Shown here: positions 51,511 through 61,395 of the stretch, piece after piece | Layout of the letters: the number at the start of each line of letters is the position of its first letter | How positions within the stretch are numbered: position 1 is the first letter of the stretch | Assembly (NCBI RefSeq): GCF_008830365.1 | Contig: NZ_WBKI01000011.1 | Coordinates: 1-64,000, forward strand | Direction: 5' to 3' | Length of the DNA: 64,000 bases | Source of the DNA: Serratia proteamaculans | GTDB lineage: Bacteria > Pseudomonadota > Gammaproteobacteria > Enterobacterales > Enterobacteriaceae | Made by a program: the position numbers and the translations under genes | Notes under the pieces: generated by a model | Seen by the model: only the letters and a program-made list of their open reading frames with translations | Databases searched by the model: none | What the model was told of the DNA's origin: nothing

Positions 51511-52467
51511 ATGACTAAACCGGCGTTTCTCATCACCATTGATACCGAAGGCGATAATTTGTGGCAAAACCACGATCGCATTTCGACCGAAAACACGCGC
51601 TTTTTGCCGCGCTTTCAGACGCTGTGTGAGAAATATGGCTTTAAGCCGGTGTACCTCACCAACTATGAAATGGCGGTGGATGCAGAATATGTCGAGTTTG
51701 CCCGTGATGTGATAGCCCGTGGCTGCGGGGAGGTGGGGATGCACCTGCATGCCTGGAACAGCCCACCGCTGACGCCATTAACTGGCGACGACTGGCGGCA
51801 TAAGCCCTATCTGATCGAATACCCGGTCGATCAAATTCGCGCCAAGGTCGATCATATGACCAAATTGCTGGAAGACAGCTTCCAGACCAAAATGCTCAGC
51901 CATCGCGCCGGGCGCTGGGCGTTTAATGAATACTATGCGGCCTTGCTACTGGAATATGGTTATCAGGTGGATTGTTCGGTGACGCCGCGCGTTAACTGGC
52001 AATACTCACCGGGCAACCCGCAGGGCAACGGCGGCACCGACTATCGCCACTTCCCATCGCAGGCCTATTTTATCGATCCGGAAAATATCGCCAGGGCGGG
52101 CTCCTCATCGCTACTGGAAGTGCCTATGAGTATCCAGTATAAGCATTCGGCGCTGATGAATACGCTAAAGCAGGGTTACGATAGCCTGCGTGGCAAACGG
52201 CGCTCACCGTCGGTTAACTGGCTGCGGCCAAGCGGCGGCAATCTGGAAAAAATGAAGTTGGTGGCTGAGCGCTGTCTGGCTCAGGGCCATGACTACGTTG
52301 AATTTATGCTGCACTCGTCCGAGTTTATGCCCGGCGGTAGCCCGACCTTTAAAACGCAGCAGGATATCGAAGTGTTATATCGTGATTTGGAGCAGCTTTT
52401 TGCCTGGCTGCAGCAGCGCACGGTGGGCATGACGCTGGCCGAGTATTATCAACTTAAAGTGAACTGA
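51511..52467 (+). CDS. wabN: Polysaccharide deacetylase-like protein, probable WabN (core GlcNAc deacetylase)
   Basis: A 318-residue protein with NodB-like deacetylase features: TIDTEGD near the N terminus (Asp11), GMHLHAW (HxH metal site) and SHRAGRWAFNE. In Klebsiella WabN removes the acetyl group from the core GlcNAc to give glucosamine. The gene is on the opposite strand from waaQ-wabG-wabH and one base upstream of a GT9 gene. The ATG at 51511 is chosen; the frame extends seven codons to a TTG. Expected to act in the cytoplasm on lipid-linked core, since no signal peptide is present. Confidence 0.78.
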   Translation: MTKPAFLITIDTEGDNLWQNHDRISTENTRFLPRFQTLCEKYGFKPVYLTNYEMAVDAEYVEFARDVIARGCGEVGMHLHAWNSPPLTPLTGDDWRHKPYLIEYPVDQIRAKVDHMTKLLEDSFQTKMLSHRAGRWAFNEYYAALLLEYGYQVDCSVTPRVNWQYSPGNPQGNGGTDYRHFPSQAYFIDPENIARAGSSSLLEVPMSIQYKHSALMNTLKQGYDSLRGKRRSPSVNWLRPSGGNLEKMKLVAERCLAQGHDYVEFMLHSSEFMPGGSPTFKTQQDIEVLYRDLEQLFAWLQQRTVGMTLAEYYQLKVN

Positions 52468-52468
52468 C

Positions 52469-53572
52469 ATGTCGAAAAAATGGAAAATTAAGGTCGCGGA
52501 TTGGTTTTTACGGCGCTATACAGCAAAGTCCGGCCGCTTTCAGGACAAAGCGACTTTCGACAGTCGGCTTCAGTTTGACAATATTGTCATCTATTCCACC
52601 ACGGCGCTGGGTGACTTTATGTTCAATACCCCGGCGCTTCGCGCGATGCGAGAACGCTACCCTGATGCACATATCACGTTGGTAGTGCACAAAAAAAATC
52701 AGGAGTTAGTGGAGAATGGTCGCTATTACGATCGGGTGGTGTATTGGGACAGCAAAATCAAAACCATGCGCCCGCTGTTAAAATCGTTGCGCGAACATCG
52801 ACCAGATTTGGCATTGATCCTGCACTCACATCTGCCGTATGACATTATCAGTGCGGTCTTGTCCGGGGCTAAATACATTATCAGGGATAACTACAGTTCT
52901 GGTATTTGCGGGCTTGAACCCTGGTTGACCAACTATATTTTTCATTACTACGGCCACTTTATTCGCCGCAAGTTGGAGCTGATTTCCATCCTGGGCTGCC
53001 GTAGTGACGATCCCACAATGGAAATTCCAGTGTCTTACCAGGCGGGCGTCAAAAGCAGTGAGCACTGTACTATTGGATTCCAGTTAGGCGCCTCTACTGA
53101 GTCACGTTGTTGGCCTGTCTCACATTTTGCCCGGCTGGCCGACGAACTGGTGGCTAAACAGGGCAATGTACGCATAGTACTGATTGGCGGGCCTTTTGAT
53201 GAAGGGAAAGCACAACAATTCCTGAGTCAGGTTAGTCCTGAAACCCAGGCATGCATCGACAACCAGATTGGTAAAACGGGGTTGCAAGGGCTGTTGACGC
53301 TGATCGACAGCTTCCACGTGTTGGTAACCGGCGATACCGGGCCATTGCACCTGGCGGTGGCGCTGAAGGTCAAAACCATTAGCCTGTTTGTCACCGCGGA
53401 TTCGCGTTCTACCGGGCCGATTCAGGATCTGGAGCTACATCGAATCGTTCAGGTTTCCCGTACCGGATACACCATGCCACTGGAAGCGGAAAGCCCGATG
53501 GGGGTGATCCAACCACAGCGCATTTACGCTGAAGTCGTGGATCATCTGTCGTTAGATAAAGCGCAGGTTTAG
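52469..53572 (+). CDS. Family 9 glycosyltransferase (heptosyltransferase-like), specificity unknown
   Basis: A 367-residue GT9 protein with a longer basic N terminus (about 35 residues) before NIVIYSTTALGDFMFNTPAL. Other blocks are QLGASTESRCWP and TGDTGPLHLAVAL, the GT9 donor site. It forms a two-gene unit with wabN and its last four bases overlap the convergent family 2 gene. It could add a heptose to the outer core; the acceptor is unknown. Confidence 0.75.
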   Translation: MSKKWKIKVADWFLRRYTAKSGRFQDKATFDSRLQFDNIVIYSTTALGDFMFNTPALRAMRERYPDAHITLVVHKKNQELVENGRYYDRVVYWDSKIKTMRPLLKSLREHRPDLALILHSHLPYDIISAVLSGAKYIIRDNYSSGICGLEPWLTNYIFHYYGHFIRRKLELISILGCRSDDPTMEIPVSYQAGVKSSEHCTIGFQLGASTESRCWPVSHFARLADELVAKQGNVRIVLIGGPFDEGKAQQFLSQVSPETQACIDNQIGKTGLQGLLTLIDSFHVLVTGDTGPLHLAVALKVKTISLFVTADSRSTGPIQDLELHRIVQVSRTGYTMPLEAESPMGVIQPQRIYAEVVDHLSLDKAQV

Positions 53573-54561
53573 CGCTTTTTCAACCGCCAGCGGATTTTTG
53601 ACAGCCAGGTGTCCACCCAGGCGTAACGCATTTGTCGGACTTTTTTACGCGGTACGCCGCTGTTGCTGCATACGTCAGCAAGACGCCGAAATCTATACCG
53701 TGCTTCTGGCGGGTAATAGTAATAACCGTACAATACCTTCGACATACCTTTCACTTCAGAGAAACAGTTGGCGAGCATTAACGCTGCCAACTGTCGTAGT
53801 GATTCATCACCCGGATGCTGGTCGATAAAGAGCAGCATTTTGTCGATAGCAAACTGCATATCTTCAATGTCTTTAGCTTTGACATTACGGGTAATTCCCT
53901 GGCTGTTGTCACGGTAAAAATAGAGCACGTGATCGAGATGAGCAATTTTCTGGGTTTTGAAATACTGGAAAGGGGTGAAAATCACGTCTTCATAACGCCT
54001 GCCATTTTCAAATGACTCTCCTTCCAACAGTGATCGCCTGTAGATACGACTCCAGAGATGCCACATCGAGTGAGCAAATAATGGGGTTAGGCAGGACAAG
54101 CCAAGACTCGCGAAATCATAAGTGTTGCGACGAGCTGTCGTATCGGCGGGTTGTGTTGGTGGAACGTCGGTAAACTTCTGATAATTAAAATCGATAAGGT
54201 CATCTTCATCGGCAACCAACAGTGGCCGTAGAATGGCCAGATAGTCATTACTCAGCAAATCATCGCCATCTAGGAAGGTAATAAAGCGCCCTCGTGCGTG
54301 ACGAAGCCCGACGTTGCGGGCATAGGCGATACCGCCATTTTTCTGCGAGATAAACGTCACATGCGGATGTTGGCGCTCCGCCAGTAATTGGCGGACCCGT
54401 TCGGCAGAAGTATCTGTTGAACCGTCATCAATGATGATCACTTCAATATCATCAGCGATCTGGTTGAACAGCGAGCTCAGGCTGGCGACAACAAAATTTT
54501 CGTTATTGTAAAAAGGTACAATAAAGCTGAGCAGATGCGGCGACGAAACCATGTTTTTCAA
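53569..54561 (-). CDS. Family 2 glycosyltransferase
   Basis: A 330-residue GT2 protein with SFIVPFYNNENFV near the N terminus, the nucleotide-binding IIIDDGSTD and the DxD-type FLDGDDLLS. The C-terminal 130 residues are basic and A/T-rich in sequence, as often seen in O-antigen or outer-core enzymes. It overlaps the ligase gene by four bases and ends the hldD-waaF-waaC-GT4-waaL-GT2 unit. The sugar it transfers cannot be told from the sequence. Confidence 0.8.
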   Translation of the reverse strand: MKNMVSSPHLLSFIVPFYNNENFVVASLSSLFNQIADDIEVIIIDDGSTDTSAERVRQLLAERQHPHVTFISQKNGGIAYARNVGLRHARGRFITFLDGDDLLSNDYLAILRPLLVADEDDLIDFNYQKFTDVPPTQPADTTARRNTYDFASLGLSCLTPLFAHSMWHLWSRIYRRSLLEGESFENGRRYEDVIFTPFQYFKTQKIAHLDHVLYFYRDNSQGITRNVKAKDIEDMQFAIDKMLLFIDQHPGDESLRQLAALMLANCFSEVKGMSKVLYGYYYYPPEARYRFRRLADVCSNSGVPRKKVRQMRYAWVDTWLSKIRWRLKKR

Positions 54562-55814
54562 TTCTCGGATACTGGCGTTTTTTTCACTGACAGCACGCTG
54601 AGGATAATCGCCAGGCAGAAAATCGCCGTGGCTTCCGTGCTGAAGAAGATAACGTCGCTGAGCCCGTAAACAAACAGGCTGAATGTGACCCCCAGTAGCA
54701 ACGCATTGCGGTAGGGCTTAAGTGAGGAAACGAATAAACCGATGTAGAGCGCCAGTAAAAATAGCATGCCCCAGACACCTTTGAGTGAGTAGGTTTCCAA
54801 CAGTTCGTTATGCAGATGCACGTTGATATAAGGCAAGACACCAGCCAGATGAGGCTCGTGCGCAACTATGGCGAGGATTTCGGCACCCCGTTGTTCTGCG
54901 GATTGTCCTAGTGGTGCTTGCGAACCGGTGCGTATTGCGACGATCTGCATGGAGACTCTGGAAATAATCGAGTTCTCGGTCTGTGGTTGATTGATTAGCC
55001 GCAAATCAGTCTGGAATGCTGTAATACGTTGTTCTATCTGTGCTTTAAAAAAGAAACCGCTGGCGAGAAGCAATAGCGGCACGGAGGCCATCAGCAAAAT
55101 TTTGTGTTTATGAGAAATCAGGTTTTTCGTTGCCAATATCGATAAAGCTACCGCAACTGGGTAAACCAGCATCGCTGCCCGCGTTCCAGTGAGTACCAAC
55201 GTGGAGAAGGTGACCAGGAAGCCTAAAATATATAGTGGGATACGATATTTCGTCCGTAACATCAGTATTGCTTGCAGCACCACCAGGTTGATGGCGGTAA
55301 TCAGATAGGCAGCAACAGTGGCACGATCGAAGTTGATCTCTATGCGTGGAATATCCAACCACAACCCCTGATAAAGCGAGTAGCCGTTGACGGCGACACC
55401 GGTGGCCAGTGCGACGATGATAAACGCGCGTTGCATGCAAAGTCGCTCATTTAATGCAATCAACAGGATGAAGGCAGTGGCGATCTGTAATTTACCGGTC
55501 GACATATAGGAGCGGTAAATGTTGATGTAGTCACCGGGTTGTTTGAAGTGGTTCATCCAGAAAATAGTCGCCATACCCACGCAAAAAAACAGCAAAGGCA
55601 GAATTAAATTACGTTTATTTTTAAAAAAATATCTTAAATTCAAGCAGACAGCGATGAAGGAAATATAGCTGGAAATATAGAAAATATTGCGTCCAGTAGC
55701 TGAACCGAAAGGAATGGTGCAAAAAGCGATCGCGCAACCCAAATAGATGAGGTAACTGAAGGCAGGATGGGGTGTGGTCTCTTTTAATAGCATGGGACTA
55801 GGTTTCCAGCTCAC
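54558..55814 (-). CDS. waaL: O-antigen ligase WaaL
   Basis: A 418-residue membrane protein with about ten to twelve hydrophobic helices. The Wzy_C/ligase domain shows TGTRAAMLVYPVAVAL and, in the large periplasmic loop and following helix, YINVHLHNELLETYSLKG with the conserved HxNELLE. WaaL joins undecaprenyl-linked O-antigen to the lipid A-core in the periplasm. It overlaps the GT2 gene by four bases and lies one base after the GT4 gene. The sequence is clearly A/T-richer than its neighbours, which is usual for this gene. Confidence 0.85.
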   Translation of the reverse strand: MSWKPSPMLLKETTPHPAFSYLIYLGCAIAFCTIPFGSATGRNIFYISSYISFIAVCLNLRYFFKNKRNLILPLLFFCVGMATIFWMNHFKQPGDYINIYRSYMSTGKLQIATAFILLIALNERLCMQRAFIIVALATGVAVNGYSLYQGLWLDIPRIEINFDRATVAAYLITAINLVVLQAILMLRTKYRIPLYILGFLVTFSTLVLTGTRAAMLVYPVAVALSILATKNLISHKHKILLMASVPLLLLASGFFFKAQIEQRITAFQTDLRLINQPQTENSIISRVSMQIVAIRTGSQAPLGQSAEQRGAEILAIVAHEPHLAGVLPYINVHLHNELLETYSLKGVWGMLFLLALYIGLFVSSLKPYRNALLLGVTFSLFVYGLSDVIFFSTEATAIFCLAIILSVLSVKKTPVSEN

Positions 55815-55815
55815 A

Positions 55816-56985
55816 TTATGGTTGGCTAATAAAGGATTTCAGTGCGTCATCAAACTCGGTCTTGAACATAGCGTAGCTGAAATGTTCGACCGGGTAATGT
55901 TGCGCATTTTGACTCATATTTTGATAGATTTCCGGCACCATCAGCCTTTCCACCGCATCCGCACATTCAAGATGTGACAGCAACTTGGGCGTTACCAGGG
56001 TATCGCTAAGCGGATCGTAGACATCATGTGGGAAATCCACTTTGATACCGGTCAAGCGTTGATGTTCTTCAATCGTCACCGAGGGTGTCAGGCCAATGCC
56101 GCAGTGTCCGTCTTGAATCACCTCTGGCTGGCCATCGACCTGTGGGAAAATCACTGGTACGCCAAAATACAGCGCTTCCATACAAGATAAGCCGAAGGGC
56201 TCGGTGATCGGCGTGCTCATGTAGATATGCGTACGATTAAAGAAGTCGGCTACGTTATCCTGGAAACCACTGAAGGTGACCCGGTCGCTCAGCTCAAGCT
56301 TTTCTGCCAGGGTTTCAAACGCTGCCTGATCCGGGCCCTTACCGGCAATCTCCAATGTGACATCATGCCCACGACGCAGTAGTTCCTGCATCATCAGCAA
56401 CGAAACACTAATGCCTTTCAGGCTCACCAAACGTGATGCTGTGCCGATCCTGACGGGTTTACTGAGCGGCTTCAGGTTATCGCTGATACCCGATGGCGTT
56501 TTCAGCCGATTTATCACCACGTGATTCGGGCAGGGCAGGTTGAACCGCAGCGCCATCACCCGTTTAGAGGCGTAGGACGCGGAGATGCAACCGTCCAGCA
56601 TCGCGAGAAAACGTAAAGTCTTGTGATTCTTTGGGTAACGCCATGAACAGCCATGATCGTAATAAACCAGCTTGCCGCGTTTAGGTTTAGCAGCCAGACC
56701 CGGTATCAGATCCCAAACGATCACCACGTCGGCATTGGCCTGCTCGATTTTTCTTTTCAGCAGGTATTTACGCAAAAATTGCGGGCAGCGCAGCGGTAGC
56801 GAGTTAATCAGCCGATTGGCAAAGGTGACTTTTTGGTCAGGCATTTGCCGGCGAATCTCATCGCCGACTTCACTGCTGATGCAAATCACTTCGTTGCTAC
56901 CGTCGGTGGTGTCGTTGATGTACTGCAGGAACAGGCGTTCAACACCGCCCATTTTCCCTAAATTGATAATGTGCAGTTTTTTCAT
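55816..56985 (-). CDS. Family 4 glycosyltransferase of LPS core
   Basis: A 389-residue GT4 enzyme with NLGKMGGVERLFLQYI at the N terminus, GTASRLVSLKGISV at the domain junction and the donor motif TEPFGLSCMEALYFGVP. It overlaps the start-side neighbour waaC by four bases, so it is co-transcribed with hldD-waaF-waaC. It probably adds an outer-core sugar that the ligase uses as acceptor; the specificity is not readable. Confidence 0.8.
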   Translation of the reverse strand: MKKLHIINLGKMGGVERLFLQYINDTTDGSNEVICISSEVGDEIRRQMPDQKVTFANRLINSLPLRCPQFLRKYLLKRKIEQANADVVIVWDLIPGLAAKPKRGKLVYYDHGCSWRYPKNHKTLRFLAMLDGCISASYASKRVMALRFNLPCPNHVVINRLKTPSGISDNLKPLSKPVRIGTASRLVSLKGISVSLLMMQELLRRGHDVTLEIAGKGPDQAAFETLAEKLELSDRVTFSGFQDNVADFFNRTHIYMSTPITEPFGLSCMEALYFGVPVIFPQVDGQPEVIQDGHCGIGLTPSVTIEEHQRLTGIKVDFPHDVYDPLSDTLVTPKLLSHLECADAVERLMVPEIYQNMSQNAQHYPVEHFSYAMFKTEFDDALKSFISQP

Positions 56986-57947
56986 CCAATAACCTTTTGC
57001 AACTCGGACCAGACTGCGTCGGCAGTGAGGGTTGCCATGCTCTTTTCCGGGGAGATCAATGAGTGTTGATTCTGACCATAACCACCGATCAACCCTGGAT
57101 CGGTAGGGCCGAACAGCGTGATATTCGGCCTGTCGAGCGCGGCGGTCAGGTGGCTGAGGCCGGTATCAACCGAGACCACGGCTTTCGCACCCGCCAGGAC
57201 TTCAGCCACCTGTTGCAGGCTGAGTTTGGGTAAAACCTCAACCTGTGGGAAGCCTTCCGCCAAACGCAATGCGCGCTGACGTTCGTGCTCCGCGCCCCAC
57301 GGGAGTTTAATCTTTAATCCGCTCGCTGCGGCCAACGTAATCAGATCGCGCCAGTGAGACTCCGGCCAGTGCTTCTCGTCGCGGGTAGTGGCGTGCAAAA
57401 ACACCAGATACTGCCCGGCATCGGCCGGCAGATGGCTGAGAAAGCGGGCCGCAATGGCATAATCGCCGTAGCTGTCCGGCTTGTCATAGCCCAGGCTTTT
57501 GGCGAACAGCTCACGTGTGCGTTCTACGGCATGCTGTTGTTTGTCGATATCATGGCGATGGTTATAAAACCAGCTGGCGAAAGGTTCGCGGGCGCTTTTG
57601 CTGTCCTGACCATGCTTACTGCCTTTGGCGATGCGGGTGATCAGCGCGGCGCTTTTGATTAGCCCCTGCGCATCGATCACGACATCGTAGTCACGCTCCT
57701 GCACCACACGTTTAAAGTCGCAACGCTGTTGGCGGGTTTCGCTACCAAACCAGTTTTTGCGCCAACGGCGGATCGCCACCGGGATCACTCGGTCTACTGC
57801 CGGATGCCAGGTGGGAATTTGGCTGAAACCTTCCTCTACCACCCAATCAAAGCGGATGCCGGGGATCGCCTGCATCGCGTCGGTCAACGCCGGCAGCGTA
57901 TGGAGCACATCTCCCATGGAGGAAGTTTTAACAATCAACACCTGCAT
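56982..57947 (-). CDS. waaC: LPS heptosyltransferase I WaaC
   Basis: GT9 enzyme that adds the first L-glycero-D-manno-heptose to Kdo2-lipid A. 321 residues (E. coli 319) with MQVLIVKTSSMGDVLHTLPA, TRDEKHWPESHW and VSVDTGLSHLTAALDRP; the catalytic Asp of the SSMGD loop (about Asp13) is present. Two bases after waaF, four-base overlap with the GT4 gene. Confidence 0.95.
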   Translation of the reverse strand: MQVLIVKTSSMGDVLHTLPALTDAMQAIPGIRFDWVVEEGFSQIPTWHPAVDRVIPVAIRRWRKNWFGSETRQQRCDFKRVVQERDYDVVIDAQGLIKSAALITRIAKGSKHGQDSKSAREPFASWFYNHRHDIDKQQHAVERTRELFAKSLGYDKPDSYGDYAIAARFLSHLPADAGQYLVFLHATTRDEKHWPESHWRDLITLAAASGLKIKLPWGAEHERQRALRLAEGFPQVEVLPKLSLQQVAEVLAGAKAVVSVDTGLSHLTAALDRPNITLFGPTDPGLIGGYGQNQHSLISPEKSMATLTADAVWSELQKVIG

Positions 57948-57949
57948 GC

Positions 57950-58996
57950 TTATTCCTCGCTGGCGGCAAGTAACGGCGTCAGCGCGTCCAACACCTGCTG
58001 GGGCTGAATATCGATCAGGCTCTGATGGTATCCCTGATCGGCATCGCCTTTGCGTATCTTATGGTAACCGCTTATTAAGCGGATCACTTTGGCTTTGCTG
58101 GACAGCGGCGGCGTGAAATCCGGGCTGCTTGGGCCGTACAAGGCGATCAGCGGCTTGTTCAACGCTGCTGCGACGTGCATCAGGCCGGAATCGTTACTGA
58201 CCACGGCCGAACAGGAAGCCAGCAGGATCACCGCTTGCTCAAGCTGGGTTTCCCCGGCCAGATTCATGCAAAAGCCGCGGGAATCATCATCCAGTGCGGC
58301 CCGGATCTGCTCGCCCGCTTCATTATCTTTGGCGGAACCAAACAGGGCGATTTGATAACCCTGGTCAATCAGCTTTTGGGCCAGCGCGGCGTAGTGGTAG
58401 TGCGGCCAACGTTTGGCCGGGCCAAATTCTGCGCCTGGGCAAAAGCCGATAATCGGTCGATGATCGGTCAGATTGAAGGCGGCGGTGGTTTCGGCAATTT
58501 CTTCGTCGCTGACCTGCAGTTGCGGCCATAACAGAGGCTGTGGCAGGTCTTCGGCGCGCTGAATGCGTTGCTTGTCATAGGCAAGGGCTACGTAACGTTG
58601 CACCATCAGTGGAAAGGCGGTTTTGTCCAGCAGGCGAATATCATTCAACAGGCCATAGCGCATTTCACCTCGCCAGCCGGTACGTTGCGGCACCTTGGCA
58701 AAGAATGGCACCAGCGCGGATTTGAATGAGTTCGGCAGCACATAGGCGCGGTCGTAACCGTTGGCTCGCAGGGTATGCCCCAACCGCCGACGTTCACCGA
58801 GCGCCAGCGCACCGTGGCCCAAGGGCATAGACAGTGCCTGATTGACTTCCGGCATACGCGCCAGTAATGGACGGCACCAGGCCGGCGCCATCACATCAAT
58901 TTCTGCCGTCGGGTGCTCGGCCTTCAGGGTGCGGTAGAGACTTTGCGACATCATCATATCGCCAACCCAAGAAGGGCCGATAACCAGTATTTTCAT
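57950..58996 (-). CDS. waaF: LPS heptosyltransferase II WaaF
   Basis: GT9 enzyme that adds heptose II to heptose I. 348 residues, the E. coli length, with ILVIGPSWVGDMMMSQSLY, FCPGAEFGPAKRWP and SNDSGLMHVAAALNKPLIAL. It follows hldD after 23 bases and precedes waaC by two, the conserved hldD-waaF-waaC order. Confidence 0.96.
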   Translation of the reverse strand: MKILVIGPSWVGDMMMSQSLYRTLKAEHPTAEIDVMAPAWCRPLLARMPEVNQALSMPLGHGALALGERRRLGHTLRANGYDRAYVLPNSFKSALVPFFAKVPQRTGWRGEMRYGLLNDIRLLDKTAFPLMVQRYVALAYDKQRIQRAEDLPQPLLWPQLQVSDEEIAETTAAFNLTDHRPIIGFCPGAEFGPAKRWPHYHYAALAQKLIDQGYQIALFGSAKDNEAGEQIRAALDDDSRGFCMNLAGETQLEQAVILLASCSAVVSNDSGLMHVAAALNKPLIALYGPSSPDFTPPLSSKAKVIRLISGYHKIRKGDADQGYHQSLIDIQPQQVLDALTPLLAASEE

Positions 58997-59019
58997 ACCC
59001 TACGTTAAATCCCTTCTGC

Positions 59020-59949
59020 TTAAGCGGTGCGGTTCAACCAGGCCATGTACTCTTTCACGCCCTCGGCGACCGTTTTAAACGGTGCGTCATAGCCGGCGGC
59101 GCGCAGCTTGGTCAGATCGGCCTGGGTGAACGCCTGGTAGCGGCCTTTCAGCTTTTCCGGGAACGGGATGTTTTCTACCGTGCCTTTTTGGTGGAAGTCG
59201 ACCACGGCATCGGCTACGGCCTGGAAAGTTTCCGCACGACCGGTGCCGCAGTTGAAGATGCCGGACACGCCGCTTTTCAAGAACCACAGGTTGACTGCCG
59301 CCACGTCGCCGACGTAGATGAAGTCACGTTTGAAGTCCTGGCTACCGTCGAACAGTTTTGGGTTTTCGCCGCGGTTGATCTGACCGTTCAGGTGGAACGC
59401 CACGCTGGCCATACCGCCTTTGTGACCTTCACGAGGGCCGTAAACGTTGAAGTAACGGAAGCCGCAAATTTGTGAATCTGCCTGCGGAAGGATTTCGCGC
59501 ACATACTGGTCGAACAGGAATTTTGAGTAGCCGTAGACGTTCAGTGGCTCTTCAAATTGGCGCTCTTCAATAAACTCTTCACGGCCGCCGTAGGTGGCTG
59601 CGGATGAGGCGTACAGGAACGGAATTTCGCGATCCAGGCAGTAGTGCAACAGGTCTTTGGAGTACTGATAGTTATTGTCCATCATGTACTTGCCGTCCCA
59701 CTCGGTGGTGGAAGAGCAGGCACCCTCATGGAAGATCGCGTCGATTTCACCCAGATCGTCACCGGCGATGATGTTGGCGATGAAATCTTCTTTATCGATA
59801 TAGTCGGCGATGTCGAGATCGACCAGGTTGGCGAATTTGGTACCGTCTTTCAGGTTATCTACCACCAGGATATCGCGATACCCTGTGTCATTCAGCGCTT
59901 TAATAATATTGCTGCCGATCATGCCGGCGCCGCCAGTGACGATAATCAT
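59020..59949 (-). CDS. hldD: ADP-L-glycero-D-manno-heptose 6-epimerase HldD
   Basis: Last step of ADP-heptose synthesis, epimerising ADP-D-glycero- to ADP-L-glycero-D-manno-heptose. Short-chain dehydrogenase-type protein of 309 residues with the Rossmann motif TGGAGMIG (5-12), Ser116 and the catalytic YGYSK (Tyr139, Lys143). First gene of the LPS inner-core unit; divergent from kbl with a 240-base gap (59950-60189) in which I see no further gene. Confidence 0.97.
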   Translation of the reverse strand: MIIVTGGAGMIGSNIIKALNDTGYRDILVVDNLKDGTKFANLVDLDIADYIDKEDFIANIIAGDDLGEIDAIFHEGACSSTTEWDGKYMMDNNYQYSKDLLHYCLDREIPFLYASSAATYGGREEFIEERQFEEPLNVYGYSKFLFDQYVREILPQADSQICGFRYFNVYGPREGHKGGMASVAFHLNGQINRGENPKLFDGSQDFKRDFIYVGDVAAVNLWFLKSGVSGIFNCGTGRAETFQAVADAVVDFHQKGTVENIPFPEKLKGRYQAFTQADLTKLRAAGYDAPFKTVAEGVKEYMAWLNRTA

Positions 59950-60189
59950 TGGGTTACCCCTGTTATTCTACCCGGTGGGACACAGTGCCCCACGCTCAAT
60001 GCTGCTTATAATAGCATTTCATGTCGTCGCAAACATCGGACGGGCTCTGAATATCCCGCGATGTCGAGCTCCGCAGCACTTTGCCGTGATATCTGCTGCA
60101 ATTTTCATATTCTCTCCCGCAGATTCTCGTCAGTTTGGTTACAAATCAGTAAAATATGTTGAAAACAGACCAATCCTGGAGATAACCGA

Positions 60190-61386
60190 ATGTCCGCGTC
60201 TTTTTATCAGCAGTTGGAACAACAACTTGAGACCACCCGTAGTGAAGGGTTGTTCAAAGAAGAACGCATCATTATCAGCGCTCAGCAGGCAGATATTGCC
60301 GTTGCTGATGGTCGCCATGTGATCAACTTCTGCGCCAACAACTATCTTGGTCTGGCTAACCACCCGGCGATGATCGCAGCGGCCAAGGCCGGTATGGACA
60401 GCCACGGTTTCGGCATGGCGTCGGTGCGCTTTATCTGCGGCACTCAGGACAGCCATAAACAGCTGGAACAAAAGCTGGCCGATTTCCTGGGGATGGAAGA
60501 CGCCATCCTGTACTCCTCCTGCTTCGACGCTAACGGCGGGTTATTTGAAACCCTGCTGGGCCCGGAAGACGCGATTATCTCCGATGCGTTGAACCATGCT
60601 TCTATCATTGACGGCGTTCGTCTGTGCAAGGCGAAACGTTATCGCTATGCCAACAACAACATGACCGAACTGGCTGCACAGCTGGAGCAGGCCAAGGCCG
60701 ACGGCGCGCGCCACATTATGATCGCCACCGACGGCGTATTCTCAATGGACGGTGTGATCGCCAACCTGAAAGGGGTGTGCGACCTGGCTGACCAATATCA
60801 GGCGCTGGTGATGGTTGATGATTCCCATGCGGTGGGTTTTGTCGGCGCTAATGGGCGTGGTACCCACGAATATTGCGAAGTGATGGGCCGCGTCGACATC
60901 ATTACCGGCACCCTGGGCAAGGCACTGGGTGGGGCTTCCGGCGGTTATACCGCAGCAAAAAAAGAAGTGGTGGAGTGGCTGCGCCAGCGTTCGCGCCCTT
61001 ATCTGTTCTCCAATTCACTGGCGCCAGCTATTGTCGCCGCTTCGATTAAAGTCTTGGAACTGCTGGAGCAGGGGGACGCGCTGCGCGATCGCCTGTGGGC
61101 CAATGCGAGTCTGTTCCGTGAAAAAATGACCGCGGCGGGCTTTGAGCTGGCCGGGGCCGATCACGCCATCATCCCGGTGATGTTGGGTGAAGCAAAACTG
61201 GCGCAGGATTTCGCCAATGCGTTGCTCAAGGAAGGCATCTATGTGACAGGTTTCTTCTATCCGGTGGTGCCGAAAGGCCAGGCGCGCATCCGCACCCAGA
61301 TGTCCGCCGATCACACCCCGGAGCAAATTGAACGTGCAATTGCTGCGTTCATTCGTATCGGTAAAGATCTTGGCGTTATTGCATAA
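60190..61386 (+). CDS. kbl: Glycine C-acetyltransferase (2-amino-3-ketobutyrate CoA ligase)
   Basis: PLP enzyme that converts 2-amino-3-ketobutyrate and CoA to glycine and acetyl-CoA, the second step of threonine degradation. 398 residues, as in E. coli, with the PLP lysine K244 in [13 protein letters not shown] and the aspartate of [10 protein letters not shown]. Forms an operon with tdh (9 bases apart); in E. coli repressed by Lrp and relieved by leucine. Confidence 0.97.
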   Translation: MSASFYQQLEQQLETTRSEGLFKEERIIISAQQADIAVADGRHVINFCANNYLGLANHPAMIAAAKAGMDSHGFGMASVRFICGTQDSHKQLEQKLADFLGMEDAILYSSCFDANGGLFETLLGPEDAIISDALNHASIIDGVRLCKAKRYRYANNNMTELAAQLEQAKADGARHIMIATDGVFSMDGVIANLKGVCDLADQYQALVMVDDSHAVGFVGANGRGTHEYCEVMGRVDIITGTLGKALGGASGGYTAAKKEVVEWLRQRSRPYLFSNSLAPAIVAASIKVLELLEQGDALRDRLWANASLFREKMTAAGFELAGADHAIIPVMLGEAKLAQDFANALLKEGIYVTGFFYPVVPKGQARIRTQMSADHTPEQIERAIAAFIRIGKDLGVIA

Positions 61387-61395
61387 GGTAAAACC

